A DNA stretch of 36,525 nt from Pelagibacteraceae bacterium AG-333-C14 (GCA_003282485.1 QBZD01000010.1:1-36525); one strand, 5' to 3'; positions 1 through 8,125 are shown, counted from the first letter of the stretch. The notes: generated from the letters alone by a model not told the origin. Numbers and translations are program-made.

Positions 1-222
1 AGGTGAATTTATGTATAAAGATATTTCTTTCTCAGGATTTTCTGACTCTAAAAATAATAGTTGAGCAGAAACTAATGATGCCATACCAACATTACCTGGA
101 CCAACTAAAAATATAATTCTCTCTTTGAGAAGCCTAGAGTAGATGTCAAAAGCTCTTTCACCTCTACCAGTTTGCTCTACAACCATAGGAACAAGCTGAT
201 TAAATATTTTATTACTATCCAT
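1..222 (-). CDS. clpP: ATP-dependent Clp protease proteolytic subunit ClpP (N-terminal part, cut by window edge)
   Basis: This is the first 74 codons of ClpP, the serine peptidase barrel that works with ClpX/ClpA in the cytoplasm. The translation starts [20 protein letters not shown] and continues with [19 protein letters not shown], the typical ClpP N-terminal loop and first helix/strand, and reaches ...LYINSP at the edge. The catalytic Ser, His and Asp lie beyond the window. The ATG at 222-220 follows the tig stop codon by one base, so the two are translated in sequence from the same transcript; tig-clpP is a common bacterial order. The frame is open to base 1. Identity is secure; only completeness is unknown. 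Confidence 0.93.
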   Translation of the reverse strand, partial: MDSNKIFNQLVPMVVEQTGRGERAFDIYSRLLKERIIFLVGPGNVGMASLVSAQLLFLESENPEKEISLYINSP

Positions 223-223
223 T

Positions 224-1639
224 TTATTGTTTAGTTTTTTTCTTAACTATTTTCTTTTTAGCAGCCTTCTTTTTGGTAGCCGGTTTTGCTACTTCATTAA
301 CTTTATTGTAAATCTTAATGAACGAATCAACGTCAACTTCTTTCTTTTTCAATTTAACCTTTGATAAAATAAAGTCTACAATTTTGTTCTCGTATAAAGG
401 AGCCTGTAGTTGCATTGAAGCTTCTTGATTGCCCCTATAATAATCAATGACTTTTTGCTCTTGTCCTTTAAAGTTACTCGCATACTCAAATAAAGCTTTA
501 TTCATTTCTTCAGGTGTAACAGATATTTTATTTACTTTACCTATTTCCTGTAAAATTAACCCCATTTCAATCCTATTTTTTGCATCTTCCTTAAATTTTT
601 TTTCATTTTCTGCAGAAAGCTTATGGTCCTTTATTTCATTTTGATGGTCAATCGAAGAAGGGTTTTGAGACTGAAGATAATTGGCAGATAAATTGTTGAA
701 TTCAGCATCTATCAAATCTTGTGGCAATTCAAAATCATGAATTTTTTGTAGTTTCTCAAATAAGTTTTTCTTATCTAAGTTTTTAGTTAGGTCGCTGTAC
801 TCAGTTTTCATCTGAGTTTCTACCTTGGATTTTAAATCCTTTAAATTTTCGGCTCCCATTGATTTGGCCAATTCATCGTTGACTTTAGACTCTTCTGGTG
901 AACTTACTTTTTTAATTTCACACTGAAATACAGCATCAGCATTCTGAAGCTCTTTTGCATTATAGTCGGCAGGAAATTTAACTTTAACATTTTTCTTATC
1001 ACCTTTTTTACAACCAACTAGCCCATCTTCAAGATCCTTAATGTATCTACCTGACCCCAATACTATTGTTTGGTTCTCTGCCTTGCCACCGTCAAAATTT
1101 TTTCCATCAATAGTGCCTTCGTAGTCAAGTAGAATAGAGTCATCTTTTTTTGACTTATAATCGTCAGGTTTTTCTTTATAAGTTCTTTGAGACTTAGCAA
1201 TCATTTCTATTCGCTTATCAATTTCTTTTTTTTCGAGTTTTACACTGGTAGATTCAATTTCAATCTTATCAAATTTAGCAATTTCAATTTCAGGAAATAG
1301 TTCAAACTCTATTTTGAAAACTTTATCTTCATTCGGCTTATTGTCTTTTTCATTTTTAAAATCCACTTTTGGTTGTGATACAGGTCTATGTTTATTTTCT
1401 TGAATGATTTTTGAAACATTTTCATTAACTACAGCATTAAGCACTTCTGCATTGATAGCTTCGCCATGCTTTTGCATGATAATATTGTTTGGAACTTTAC
1501 CTGGCCTAAATCCATCGACTTTTATAGTTTTTTTTATCTCTTCAATTTTGGCATCGAGACTTTTATTATAAACGTCTGCAGCAACAGTGAATTCGTAGCC
1601 TCTTTTAAGTCCTTTATTTAATGTTTCTTTATAATTCAT
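224..1639 (-). CDS. tig: Trigger factor, ribosome-associated chaperone/PPIase
   Basis: Trigger factor (471 aa) docks at the ribosomal exit tunnel and shields nascent chains. The N-terminal ribosome-binding domain carries the signature GFRPGKVP at about residues 43-50. A central FKBP-like PPIase domain (about 165-250) contains [16 protein letters not shown] helical C-terminal chaperone domain follows, ending in a very lysine-rich tail ([16 protein letters not shown]) that looks lineage-specific. The length is slightly above the usual 430-450 aa because of this tail. The ATG lies only 10 nt downstream of the mature tRNA-Leu 3' end, so tRNA and tig are probably cotranscribed. The ribosome-binding site is weak (AAAGA), in the short tRNA-tig spacer. 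Confidence 0.96.
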   Translation of the reverse strand: MNYKETLNKGLKRGYEFTVAADVYNKSLDAKIEEIKKTIKVDGFRPGKVPNNIIMQKHGEAINAEVLNAVVNENVSKIIQENKHRPVSQPKVDFKNEKDNKPNEDKVFKIEFELFPEIEIAKFDKIEIESTSVKLEKKEIDKRIEMIAKSQRTYKEKPDDYKSKKDDSILLDYEGTIDGKNFDGGKAENQTIVLGSGRYIKDLEDGLVGCKKGDKKNVKVKFPADYNAKELQNADAVFQCEIKKVSSPEESKVNDELAKSMGAENLKDLKSKVETQMKTEYSDLTKNLDKKNLFEKLQKIHDFELPQDLIDAEFNNLSANYLQSQNPSSIDHQNEIKDHKLSAENEKKFKEDAKNRIEMGLILQEIGKVNKISVTPEEMNKALFEYASNFKGQEQKVIDYYRGNQEASMQLQAPLYENKIVDFILSKVKLKKKEVDVDSFIKIYNKVNEVAKPATKKKAAKKKIVKKKTKQ

Positions 1640-1649
1640 ATTCTTTTTA

Positions 1650-1734
1650 TGGTGCGGATAGAGGGACTCGAACCCCCATGAGTTGCCTCACTGGTACCTA
1701 AAACCAGCGTGTCTACCAATTCCACCATATCCGC
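1650..1734 (-). tRNA. tRNA-Leu (anticodon UAG)
   Basis: On the minus strand the acceptor stem GCGGATA pairs with TATCCGC, followed by A and an encoded CCA. The anticodon arm is CTGGT-TTTAGGT-ACCAG, giving anticodon TAG (reads CUN leucine codons). A class II variable arm and a T-loop GGTTCGAGTCC are present. Total length including CCA is 85 nt. It sits 10 nt upstream of tig in the same direction. Its 5' half and upstream flank are duplicated in decayed form at 3230-3322. Confidence 0.96.
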
Positions 1735-1778
1735 GATTAATAGAAAATGCAAAATAGACTATTTCTCAACAGTTTACA
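1735..1778 (-). promoter_or_regulatory. Upstream (promoter) region of tRNA-Leu, duplicated at 3279-3322
   Basis: The AT-rich stretch just upstream of the tRNA 5' end reads, on the minus strand, ...GCATTTTCTATTAATC then GCGGATA. A weak -10 (TCTATT) is plausible; a -35-like TTGAGA lies upstream but at a long spacing of about 19 nt. The best argument for function is that bases 1735-1764 match 3279-3308 at 29 of 30 positions. The exact promoter elements are inferred. Confidence 0.4.
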
Positions 1779-1862
1779 TCTATTTTTTTATCTAGCTAAG
1801 GTTTTGGTTTAAGGAGATTTTCTTTATGTATTATCCGCATATTGTCAGGAAAATAATTAAAG

Positions 1863-2135
1863 TTAATAATTGTTAATATCTTTATTTTTAACTCCACTTT
1901 TCCAGAATTTAGACAAAATAAAAGAACAAAGTGCACTAATTAATGCCCAAATTAAAAATAATAAATACCATTGGATAATTGATGTATTATCAGTAAATAA
2001 AATAAATAATGACATCAGAGAAGCTCCAATGCCGATAGGCAAGAAAACAATTAACGATCCGTCAGTTAGCTCTAACAATAAAAAAACAACAGAGATTATT
2101 AGCCAAACTTGATAATAATATAACCATTGATCCAT
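1863..2135 (-). CDS. Short NfeD-like membrane protein (partner of SPFH protein)
   Basis: This 90-aa protein has three predicted hydrophobic helices (about residues 8-26, 29-50 and 54-76) with a Gly/Pro-containing turn (FLPIGIGASLMSLF) typical of the NfeD membrane region. It ends with a short charged tail. NfeD proteins of the short class are usually about 140-150 aa, with a soluble C-terminal OB-fold that contacts the SPFH partner. That domain is absent here, so only the membrane part is encoded. It lies 19 nt downstream of the SPFH gene in the same direction, the classical SPFH-NfeD operon arrangement, and that context supports the call more than sequence alone does. Confidence 0.72.
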   Translation of the reverse strand: MDQWLYYYQVWLIISVVFLLLELTDGSLIVFLPIGIGASLMSLFILFTDNTSIIQWYLLFLIWALISALCSFILSKFWKSGVKNKDINNY

Positions 2136-2154
2136 AATCTTAATCTTTATACTG

Positions 2155-3063
2155 CTACTTTTCTTTTTTGGGAAGATTTTCTAAAAAAGCGTATGCAGAG
2201 CTAAATACCTCAGTCATTTCAGATGGTAATATTAAAGTTTTTGTATTATTTGATGAAGCAAGTTCGCCAACTGCTTTTACTTGTCTCTTAGCTATTTCAA
2301 AATCAACCGCAACTTTTCCATCGTTTGCAATTGCTTTAGCGAGTAGATTGGTTTGTTCAGCGTCTGCTTCGGCTTTTACTCTAACTGCATAAGCATCAGC
2401 ATCAGCTTTAATCTTAACAGCATCAGCCTGTTTTGATGCTTCATAGAGATCTGCGTCTGCTTTCAACTGAATTGAAACTTTGTCTCCTTCTGCAGTTGCG
2501 ATAGTTGCACGCTTGGTTCTTTCAGCATTTAACTGTTGTCTTTGAGCTTCTTTTGTCTCATCGTCAATGATAACATCAGTAATTTCTGTTCGTGTAATCT
2601 CTATACCCCAAACTTCAGCAGCTCTTCCAAGATTTGTTGCAATTTCTTCGTTCATAGCATCCCTGCTTGATTGAAGCTCATCGAGCTCTAATTTCCCCGC
2701 AGCAGATCTAACAATTGACGAGGAGGCATTCTTTAGTGCGTCGTCAATATTTCTGATCCTATAAACTGAATTAGCAGCATCAGTAACTCTATAGAATACA
2801 ATTGTTTCTAAACGAACTTCTACATTGTCTCTAGTAATTACAGAAATTTCTTGCTTATCCAATTGTCTTTCTAGAATACTAACTCTGTGAGCAACACGTT
2901 CTATGTATGGTATGATAATAGATAATCCAGCATTCAGTGTTCTTGAGTACTTACCTAGTTTCTCAATTACTAATACCTCTGATTGTCGTACAATCTTTAT
3001 TCCAAGATAAAGCGTCAGTAATATGAATAATGCTATTACAAGAGTTACAAAGGCTGTTAACAT
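2155..3063 (-). CDS. SPFH/Band 7 (stomatin/slipin, QmcA-like) membrane protein
   Basis: This is a 302-aa stomatin-family protein. It has an N-terminal membrane anchor (about residues 4-24). A Band 7 domain follows (about 25-190) with typical segments VIEKLGKYSRTLNAGLSIII and ITRDNVEVRLETIVFYRV. An Ala/Lys/Glu-rich coiled-coil (about 180-260) contains repeated KADADxY units. Such proteins oligomerise into membrane scaffolds and regulate membrane proteases such as FtsH/HflKC-type systems; the specific role here is not determinable. It is upstream of and cotranscribed with the NfeD-like gene. No strong Shine-Dalgarno precedes the ATG. The duplicated tRNA upstream block at 3279-3322 lies upstream in the right orientation to drive it. 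Confidence 0.92.
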   Translation of the reverse strand: MLTAFVTLVIALFILLTLYLGIKIVRQSEVLVIEKLGKYSRTLNAGLSIIIPYIERVAHRVSILERQLDKQEISVITRDNVEVRLETIVFYRVTDAANSVYRIRNIDDALKNASSSIVRSAAGKLELDELQSSRDAMNEEIATNLGRAAEVWGIEITRTEITDVIIDDETKEAQRQQLNAERTKRATIATAEGDKVSIQLKADADLYEASKQADAVKIKADADAYAVRVKAEADAEQTNLLAKAIANDGKVAVDFEIAKRQVKAVGELASSNNTKTLILPSEMTEVFSSAYAFLENLPKKEK

Positions 3064-3229
3064 AAATTTATTACTTTATTTATTAATATACTTAGAAAAA
3101 TATTAACTTAAATCATATATTCATGCACTATGAATTGTGATTATTTAATCATGAAGTGTCAGTAAACAGAGTAAATATTATTAAAAAGTAATTATAACTG
3201 ATTGAAATAAATTAGTTTGTGCTGTAAAC

Positions 3230-3322
3230 CCTCACTGGTACCAAAAAACAGCGTGACTTCCAATTCCCGCATATCCGCGATTAATAGAAAATGCTAAATA
3301 GACTATTTTTAGATGTTTACAG
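3230..3322 (-). repeat. Degenerate direct repeat of tRNA-Leu 5' half plus its upstream region
   Basis: Bases 3230-3308 align without gaps to 1686-1764 (offset 1544) with 7 mismatches in 79 positions. Similarity continues over a 1-nt indel to a shared GTTTACA (about 1772-1778 and 3315-3321). The copy covers tRNA nucleotides from the 5' end through the anticodon arm to the variable arm, then stops abruptly; the T-arm, 3' acceptor strand and CCA are missing. Six of the mismatches fall in the 49 tRNA bases and only one in the 30 upstream bases. It cannot make a tRNA. It is the main content of the 300-bp gap 3064-3363. Confidence 0.9.
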
Positions 3323-3340
3323 TAAAATATTCAAATTTGA

Positions 3341-3349
3341 TGCTATAGT
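3341..3349 (+). promoter_or_regulatory. Extended -10 promoter candidate for the hydroxyacid dehydrogenase gene
   Basis: TGCTATAGT is an extended -10 element (TGnTATAnT) located 14 nt before the ATG at 3364, which would give a very short leader. A TTTACA at 3316-3321 is too far away (22 nt) for a canonical -35. Confidence 0.35.
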
Positions 3350-3363
3350 TTTGCTGAATAATT

Positions 3364-4305
3364 ATGAAGAAAAATATCGTATTTCTAGATAGTTCAACAT
3401 TCCCATCAAATATCTTATTTCCCAAACTTAGTTTTAATCATACTTGGAAGAACTATAAATTTACAAAAAAAGCAGAAGTTAAAGAAAGGATTAATAAAGC
3501 GAATATAGTTGTTACAAACAAAATAGAACTAAACAAATCTAACTTAAAATCAGCAAAAGATTTGGAGCTGATTGCCATAACCGCAACTGGGACAAATATA
3601 ATAGACTTAGATTATTGTAAGGCGCACAATATTTCGGTTTGCAACCTACGCAATTATGCCTCTGTGTCTGTAGCTGAACATGTTTTAACGCTTATGCTTG
3701 CTTTGTCTAAAAACATTAAGGGCCTAGAAAGGGATATTAATAAAAAAATTTGGCAAAAGAGAAAAGTATTTGCATTGCTAAGTAGAGAAATAAATGACCT
3801 GAACGGTAAGACATTAGGAATTATTGGCAAAGGATCTATAGGTATAAAAGTTGGTAAATTAGCAAAAGCTTTTGGAATGAAAGTTAAATTTTTTTCAGTT
3901 AGAAAATACAAAGGAATTGAATTTAAAAAATTTATTTCATCGCTTGATTATATTTCAATACATTGTCCATTAAATCGTAATACAGAGAACCTAATTACAA
4001 TTAAAGAACTTAAATTAATGAAGCATAACTTGATTTTAATAAATACTGCTAGAGGCGGCATTATTAATGAGGTGGATTTAACAAAAGCATTAAAACGAAA
4101 GATCATTGCAGGTGCAGGAATAGACGTAACAACTACTGAGCCTCCTAACCCATCACACGCTTACTATAGCATTTTAAATAAATCTAATTTTATTTGGACA
4201 CCTCATACTGCATGGGCATCACAAGAAACACTTCAAGATGCAATTAATCAATTAATAGAAAATATAAATTCTTTCTATAAAGGTAAAAAAATAAATATTG
4301 TTTAG
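3364..4305 (+). CDS. D-isomer-specific 2-hydroxyacid dehydrogenase (glycerate/hydroxypyruvate reductase-like)
   Basis: This is a 313-aa cytoplasmic NAD(P)-dependent oxidoreductase. The Rossmann motif GIIGKGSIG lies at about residues 157-165. The catalytic triad is visible: Arg in NTARGGIINE, Glu in GIDVTTTEPP, and His in TPHTAWAS. The LDYCKAHNISVCNLRNYASVS segment (first 20: LDYCKAHNISVCNLRNYASV) and TPHTAWAS ending resemble glycerate dehydrogenase (HprA), so hydroxypyruvate reduction in one-carbon/serine metabolism is likely, but substrate assignment in this family from sequence is uncertain. The stop TAG overlaps the stop of the opposing small zinc-ribbon gene by three bases (4303-4304 shared within TTAG). 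Confidence 0.88.
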   Translation: MKKNIVFLDSSTFPSNILFPKLSFNHTWKNYKFTKKAEVKERINKANIVVTNKIELNKSNLKSAKDLELIAITATGTNIIDLDYCKAHNISVCNLRNYASVSVAEHVLTLMLALSKNIKGLERDINKKIWQKRKVFALLSREINDLNGKTLGIIGKGSIGIKVGKLAKAFGMKVKFFSVRKYKGIEFKKFISSLDYISIHCPLNRNTENLITIKELKLMKHNLILINTARGGIINEVDLTKALKRKIIAGAGIDVTTTEPPNPSHAYYSILNKSNFIWTPHTAWASQETLQDAINQLIENINSFYKGKKINIV

Positions 4306-4436
4306 TCTTTCTTAATTCCTGCACATTTTTTTGAACAGTACACAACTCGATCCCAGTTCAATCTCCATTTTTTTCTCCAGTTGAAAGGTCTATTGCATAC
4401 AGGACATATTTTAGATGGTAAGTTTTCTTTTTTCAT
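4302..4436 (-). CDS. DUF2256-like small zinc-ribbon protein (44 aa)
   Basis: This is a very short gene, translated MKKENLPSKICPVCNRPFNW then RKKWRLNWDRVVYCSKKCAG and IKKD. It shows a CPVC knuckle, a PFNWRKKW core and a YCSKKC second knuckle, the pattern I associate with the DUF2256 family of tiny, cysteine-paired, probably metal-binding proteins of unknown function. The ATG is at 4436-4434 and the TAA stop overlaps the TAG stop of the convergent dehydrogenase gene. Basic and Trp-rich composition would be compatible with nucleic-acid binding, but that is a guess. Confidence 0.85.
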   Translation of the reverse strand: MKKENLPSKICPVCNRPFNWRKKWRLNWDRVVYCSKKCAGIKKD

Positions 4437-4455
4437 GATCTAATAATTAAATAAT

Positions 4456-4674
4456 ATGAAATTATTTCAAGTCCATACTGGTTTTTATGATCCTAATATT
4501 TCAGATGGTTTTTACGAGGGTCATACCAATATTTTTGTTTGTGCTAAAGATGAAAAAGGTGCTCGAAAGATAGTTAAAGAAAAAAAAGAATATAAAAAAT
4601 TCAAAATGCACATTGATGGTATTCAAGAAATAGCTACTGTAGACAACTATAAAGTGGGACTAACTAAGATTTAA
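4456..4674 (+). CDS. DUF1543-like small protein
   Basis: This 72-aa soluble protein begins MKLFQVHTGFYDPN and ends with an MHIDGIQEIATVDNYKVGL segment. The HxD...VD-Y-V-L pattern is what I recall of DUF1543, a family with no established function. No signal peptide or membrane segment is visible. It starts 19 nt from the start of the divergent DUF2256-like gene, so the two share a minimal intergenic region of 19 bp. Its TAA stop overlaps the stop codon of the opposing esterase gene in the palindrome TTAA (4671-4674). There is no clear ribosome-binding site. Confidence 0.65.
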   Translation: MKLFQVHTGFYDPNISDGFYEGHTNIFVCAKDEKGARKIVKEKKEYKKFKMHIDGIQEIATVDNYKVGLTKI

Positions 4675-6512
4675 GCTCTAGTGCATTTACCGCCCATAAA
4701 GGTTCTATAGATCTCATCAACTTCTTCATCAGTTAAAGTGGTTCTATTGAACATTCTATCAATAATGTAGCATTTTTGATCAACGGTTATGCTCTCACTT
4801 GATATTCCTTGCAGTATAGAATTAGCTGATAAAGTATTATTAAACATTGAAATTCCCTTGTCGTTAACAGAATCAAATACAATGAATCTTTCATTGTTAT
4901 TTAATTTATCCCATGGTTTCCACTCAGTAGACATATTATATGGTACACTATTTGGATTCCCATCGTACGCAAAATTTACCCAATACTGTCCCATTTTTGT
5001 AGAAAGCTCTAAATCAGTGGGCCTATTATTTTCATTATACATTATATCGTTAATCGCATCAGAGCTCTCGCCTAATATACCAGCTGATTTAAAAATAAAC
5101 GCTAACTCCATTGCATGTGCAGCCCCTAGTAGATTGGGTAGATCTACACCTAGATAGACATTTTGTTCATCCCAATCAAATCGATAAGCGTATACGTTTG
5201 ATTTTTTGTAATTAGACGTAAAGTCTGATGGTAGATCTACAGCTCCATATTTCCATGACTCTGCCATATATCTTGCATATATATCATAATATTTAGGATC
5301 TTTAGGCTTAACATATAAATCTAGGTATTCTGAAATAGGACTTAGAAAAGATAATGGTCGATTAACGAATTTATCATTCATAAACATAAAAAGCTTATCT
5401 TCATCTCGAGTTGAACCAAATATCATGGGCTTGTCGTGCATTTCTCCATCTCTATATGCACCGTAAATTCCCTTGTTAGGAATTACTACACCATCAGGAA
5501 TTACATTTGGAACATCTATTAATCCTGCTGCATCAGGCCTTGGTCTATAATATGAAATAATATCATTTGCATCTGCAGATCTTAAAAGATCAATAGATAA
5601 CATTTGATTATCCATAAAATTTAAAATTTCCTCATCTGATATTGAAGCGTTCTTTGATTTAATTAAGTGTCTTAATAAACTTTTTGAACCCGCTCTATCA
5701 TTATTCTCTGCATACTCTAGTGAGTCCGAGCCAAGATAGCCACTTTGAGAAATTCCTCTTTGAAATAAGTTTTTACTTAAGGGCGATGTCATAAGTGAAA
5801 TTACATTTCTTGCTCCTGCTGACTCTCCAAAGATTGTTATGTTATTTGGATCACCATTAAAATCTGAAATATTTTCATTAACCCACTCAAGTGACTTGAT
5901 TATATCGAGAGTTCCAAAATTTGCACTTTGATCTAATTGATTGTCTGAATTTTTATTTATATCGCTGTAAGCAAACCATCCAAAAGGTCCTAGTCTATAA
6001 TTTGTAGTAACTAAGATTACATCATTTTCCATTACAAAATCGCCAGAGGTGAATAAGTTTGAAGCTGAATAACCCCATGTATTTCCTCCTCCATGTATCC
6101 AAAACATGACAGGTAATTTCTCTTTACTGTTGTATGCTTTTTCCGAAAGGTAAATATTCAAATAAAGACAGTCCTCTGAACCAACTATTGAACCTCCTTC
6201 GATGCCGTCCATCTCATCATAAAAATTACTTACTTGCATACATCGATTAGGCAATGTTGTAGCTTTAAAAATATTAGGGAGTTGATCTAATTCTCTTGGG
6301 GCTTTCCATCTTAGATCATCAACGGGTGGCTTTGCAAAAGGAATTCCTACAAACGAGATTGTTTTTTTTTCTCCTTTTTCTTTTTCTACTGAACCGATAA
6401 ATTCTGTATTTTGTACTTTAAAGGTATACAAAACCTCTGCATAAAGTGAACCAACATGCAGAAATATAAAAGATACTAAGGTTATAATTATTTTAATTAC
6501 TGTTTTTGGCAT
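4671..6512 (-). CDS. Secreted type B carboxylesterase
   Basis: This is a 613-aa alpha/beta-hydrolase of the carboxylesterase/cholinesterase (type B) family. A signal peptide is visible at residues 1-25 (basic start, hydrophobic core, ending SLYA), so it is probably periplasmic or secreted. The oxyanion-hole motif HGGGNTWG and the nucleophile elbow FGESAGA (Ser231) are intact. The acid is probably the Glu of STRDEDKLF, and the His is in GAAHAMELAFIF. The family hydrolyses carboxylic esters; the natural substrate is unknown. It overlaps the 3' end of the NAD(P)H-hydrate repair gene by 20 nt and lacks its own clear ribosome-binding site, suggesting translational coupling. At 613 aa it is somewhat longer than the usual 500-550. 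Confidence 0.92.
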   Translation of the reverse strand: MPKTVIKIIITLVSFIFLHVGSLYAEVLYTFKVQNTEFIGSVEKEKGEKKTISFVGIPFAKPPVDDLRWKAPRELDQLPNIFKATTLPNRCMQVSNFYDEMDGIEGGSIVGSEDCLYLNIYLSEKAYNSKEKLPVMFWIHGGGNTWGYSASNLFTSGDFVMENDVILVTTNYRLGPFGWFAYSDINKNSDNQLDQSANFGTLDIIKSLEWVNENISDFNGDPNNITIFGESAGARNVISLMTSPLSKNLFQRGISQSGYLGSDSLEYAENNDRAGSKSLLRHLIKSKNASISDEEILNFMDNQMLSIDLLRSADANDIISYYRPRPDAAGLIDVPNVIPDGVVIPNKGIYGAYRDGEMHDKPMIFGSTRDEDKLFMFMNDKFVNRPLSFLSPISEYLDLYVKPKDPKYYDIYARYMAESWKYGAVDLPSDFTSNYKKSNVYAYRFDWDEQNVYLGVDLPNLLGAAHAMELAFIFKSAGILGESSDAINDIMYNENNRPTDLELSTKMGQYWVNFAYDGNPNSVPYNMSTEWKPWDKLNNNERFIVFDSVNDKGISMFNNTLSANSILQGISSESITVDQKCYIIDRMFNRTTLTDEEVDEIYRTFMGGKCTRA

Positions 6513-7980
6513 ACAGGTGGAGTTTTTTAATCATCAAGGGAATGTTGTCAATAAGATCCTCAGCAATTAGTCCTGGACCTAGCATTTCCCCAAGTTTTGA
6601 ATGAATATATGCACCGGCACAAGCCGCGTCAAAAGCCTTCATTTTGTTTTCTCCTACTAGAGATGCAATGATTCCGGCAAGAACATCGCCTGATCCTGCT
6701 GTTGCTAAATAAGGAGCTTCGCTAGAATTTATTACAACATTACCGTTAGGGCTAGCTATAACTGTATCAGCACCTTTTAGTAAAACTATACTTCCAGCTA
6801 ACTTTGCTGCTTCAATACATCTAAGAACCTTATCGTTCATTGATGCGATATCTTCACCAAATAATCTTTTAAATTCTCCCTCATGAGGTGTTAATATTGT
6901 ATGCGGATAGGTATCAATAAAAAGCTCAGTTGGATTATTTTCAAAGCACGTAATTGCATCAGCATCTATTACACAGTTATCAACAAAGGCTAATGCCATT
7001 AAAGTTCTAGCTTTTGTTTCGTCATTCACGCCATTTCCAGGCCCTATAAGGGCACTTGAGACCCTTTTATCTTTAAGGAGCTTTTGAAAATCATTTTTTT
7101 CTTTTATTACAGATAATAATTCTACTGAGATTTGCGGTTCTAATATTTCTGCTGTTTCTTCATCACAGACCATAGTTACCGCTCCTGCACCGACTCTCAA
7201 AGCGGACCGACCAGCTAATCGAGCTGCTCCAGTTTGATATTTTGGACCAGTATTAATAACTAGCATTCCTCTTGAATACTTATGGTCACTTGATATAGGA
7301 AAGGGAAATTGATCAATCCATATAGACGGTTCATTTTTTTTTATTTTAGGCATGATTTTTTTTAATACATTTTCTTTTATTCCGATATCTTCAACTACTA
7401 CGCTCCCACAATATTCTTTACCTGGATGCAAAAAGTGACATATTTTTTTATTAAAAAATGTAATAGTTTTTTTACATTTAAAACATTCTCCATAAATTTC
7501 AGAAGTGTCACTATTTATCCCTGTAGGCACATCAATTGCATAAACATCTAACTTTGACATGTTAATCTTATTTATGAAATCAATTATATTTTTTGGAAGT
7601 TTTCTTGATAATCCGGTACCAAAAATTCCGTCAACAACATAATCATACTGAGAAAGATCAGCTGGGTGTTGAATGAATAAATTATCGTCCAACTTGTCTT
7701 TATAGAACTGATTATCATTGGATAATTTTTTACCATCATCAAATGATAAAACATCTACCTTTTTGCCTGCATTGCTTAAAAGCTTAGCAATTACATATCC
7801 ATCACCACCGTTATTTCCTGGACCACAAACAACAAGAGCTTTTGCATTCCCATTTGTTGGTAGATTTTTAAAAACACTTGTACCAGCTTGTAACATTAGT
7901 TTCTTACTACTAATTCCACTCTTTATTGTTAGATCATCCGCAATTGACATTTCTTTGCTAGTAAGAATATATTCCGTCAT
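6493..7980 (-). CDS. nnr: Bifunctional NAD(P)H-hydrate epimerase/dehydratase
   Basis: This fused metabolite-repair enzyme (495 aa) restores NADH/NADPH damaged by hydration. The N-terminal epimerase half (NnrE/YjeF-N) shows GPGNNGGDG at residues 53-61, then DGIFGTGL and DVPTGINSDTS. The C-terminal ADP/ATP-dependent dehydratase half (NnrD/carbohydrate-kinase fold) begins near residue 220 and shows TILTPHEGEFKRLFG, VLLKGADTVIASP and TAGSGDVLAGI with the catalytic Asp at residue 432. Cytoplasmic. In alphaproteobacteria nnr often adjoins glnB-glnA; here it is divergent from glnB across 175 bp. The downstream esterase overlaps it. Confidence 0.95.
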   Translation of the reverse strand: MTEYILTSKEMSIADDLTIKSGISSKKLMLQAGTSVFKNLPTNGNAKALVVCGPGNNGGDGYVIAKLLSNAGKKVDVLSFDDGKKLSNDNQFYKDKLDDNLFIQHPADLSQYDYVVDGIFGTGLSRKLPKNIIDFINKINMSKLDVYAIDVPTGINSDTSEIYGECFKCKKTITFFNKKICHFLHPGKEYCGSVVVEDIGIKENVLKKIMPKIKKNEPSIWIDQFPFPISSDHKYSRGMLVINTGPKYQTGAARLAGRSALRVGAGAVTMVCDEETAEILEPQISVELLSVIKEKNDFQKLLKDKRVSSALIGPGNGVNDETKARTLMALAFVDNCVIDADAITCFENNPTELFIDTYPHTILTPHEGEFKRLFGEDIASMNDKVLRCIEAAKLAGSIVLLKGADTVIASPNGNVVINSSEAPYLATAGSGDVLAGIIASLVGENKMKAFDAACAGAYIHSKLGEMLGPGLIAEDLIDNIPLMIKKLHLYAKNSN

Positions 7981-8063
7981 ACTTTAAGATGTTTATATAA
8001 ACTTATGAATTGCATGAATATTTTTATAATATTTTTTAATTACATTTCTCGATCATTGTCATT

Positions 8064-8090
8064 TTGGCATATGATCATTATGTATATAAT
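8064..8090 (+). promoter_or_regulatory. Candidate sigma-70-type promoter of the glnB operon
   Basis: A perfect TATAAT lies at 8085-8090, with TTGGCA at 8064-8069 separated by 15 nt (shorter than the ideal 17). Transcription would start near 8097, just before the leader hairpin. No sigma-54 (GG-N10-GC) element is apparent in this gap. Confidence 0.45.
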
Positions 8091-8101
8091 CTAGCATTAA
8101 T

Positions 8102-8125
8102 TTTAGTTTCCTTCAGGAAATTAAA
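8102..8125 (+). promoter_or_regulatory. Hairpin in the glnB 5' leader
   Basis: Bases 8102-8111 (TTTAGTTTCC) pair with 8116-8125 (GGAAATTAAA) in a 10-bp stem with one G-U pair and the tetraloop TTCA. It sits right after the predicted transcription start and about 30 nt before the glnB ATG at 8156. No U-run follows directly, so it is not an obvious terminator. glnB leaders in SAR11 have been proposed to carry structured RNA; whether this is the same element cannot be told without a covariance model. Confidence 0.55.

Noticed and set aside
3138-3151. Inverted repeat TGATTATTTAATCA as terminator or operator
   Set aside because: All but two of its pairs are A-T and it has no U-run; such repeats are common by chance in AT-rich gaps.
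3064-3363. Functional second tRNA-Leu
   Set aside because: The copy lacks the T-arm, 3' acceptor strand and CCA, and has several changes in the D and anticodon regions.
8063-8080. Sigma-54 promoter upstream of glnB (TTGGCATATGATCATTATG)
   Set aside because: The GG is not followed by GC after 10 bases; the sigma-70-like TATAAT fits better.
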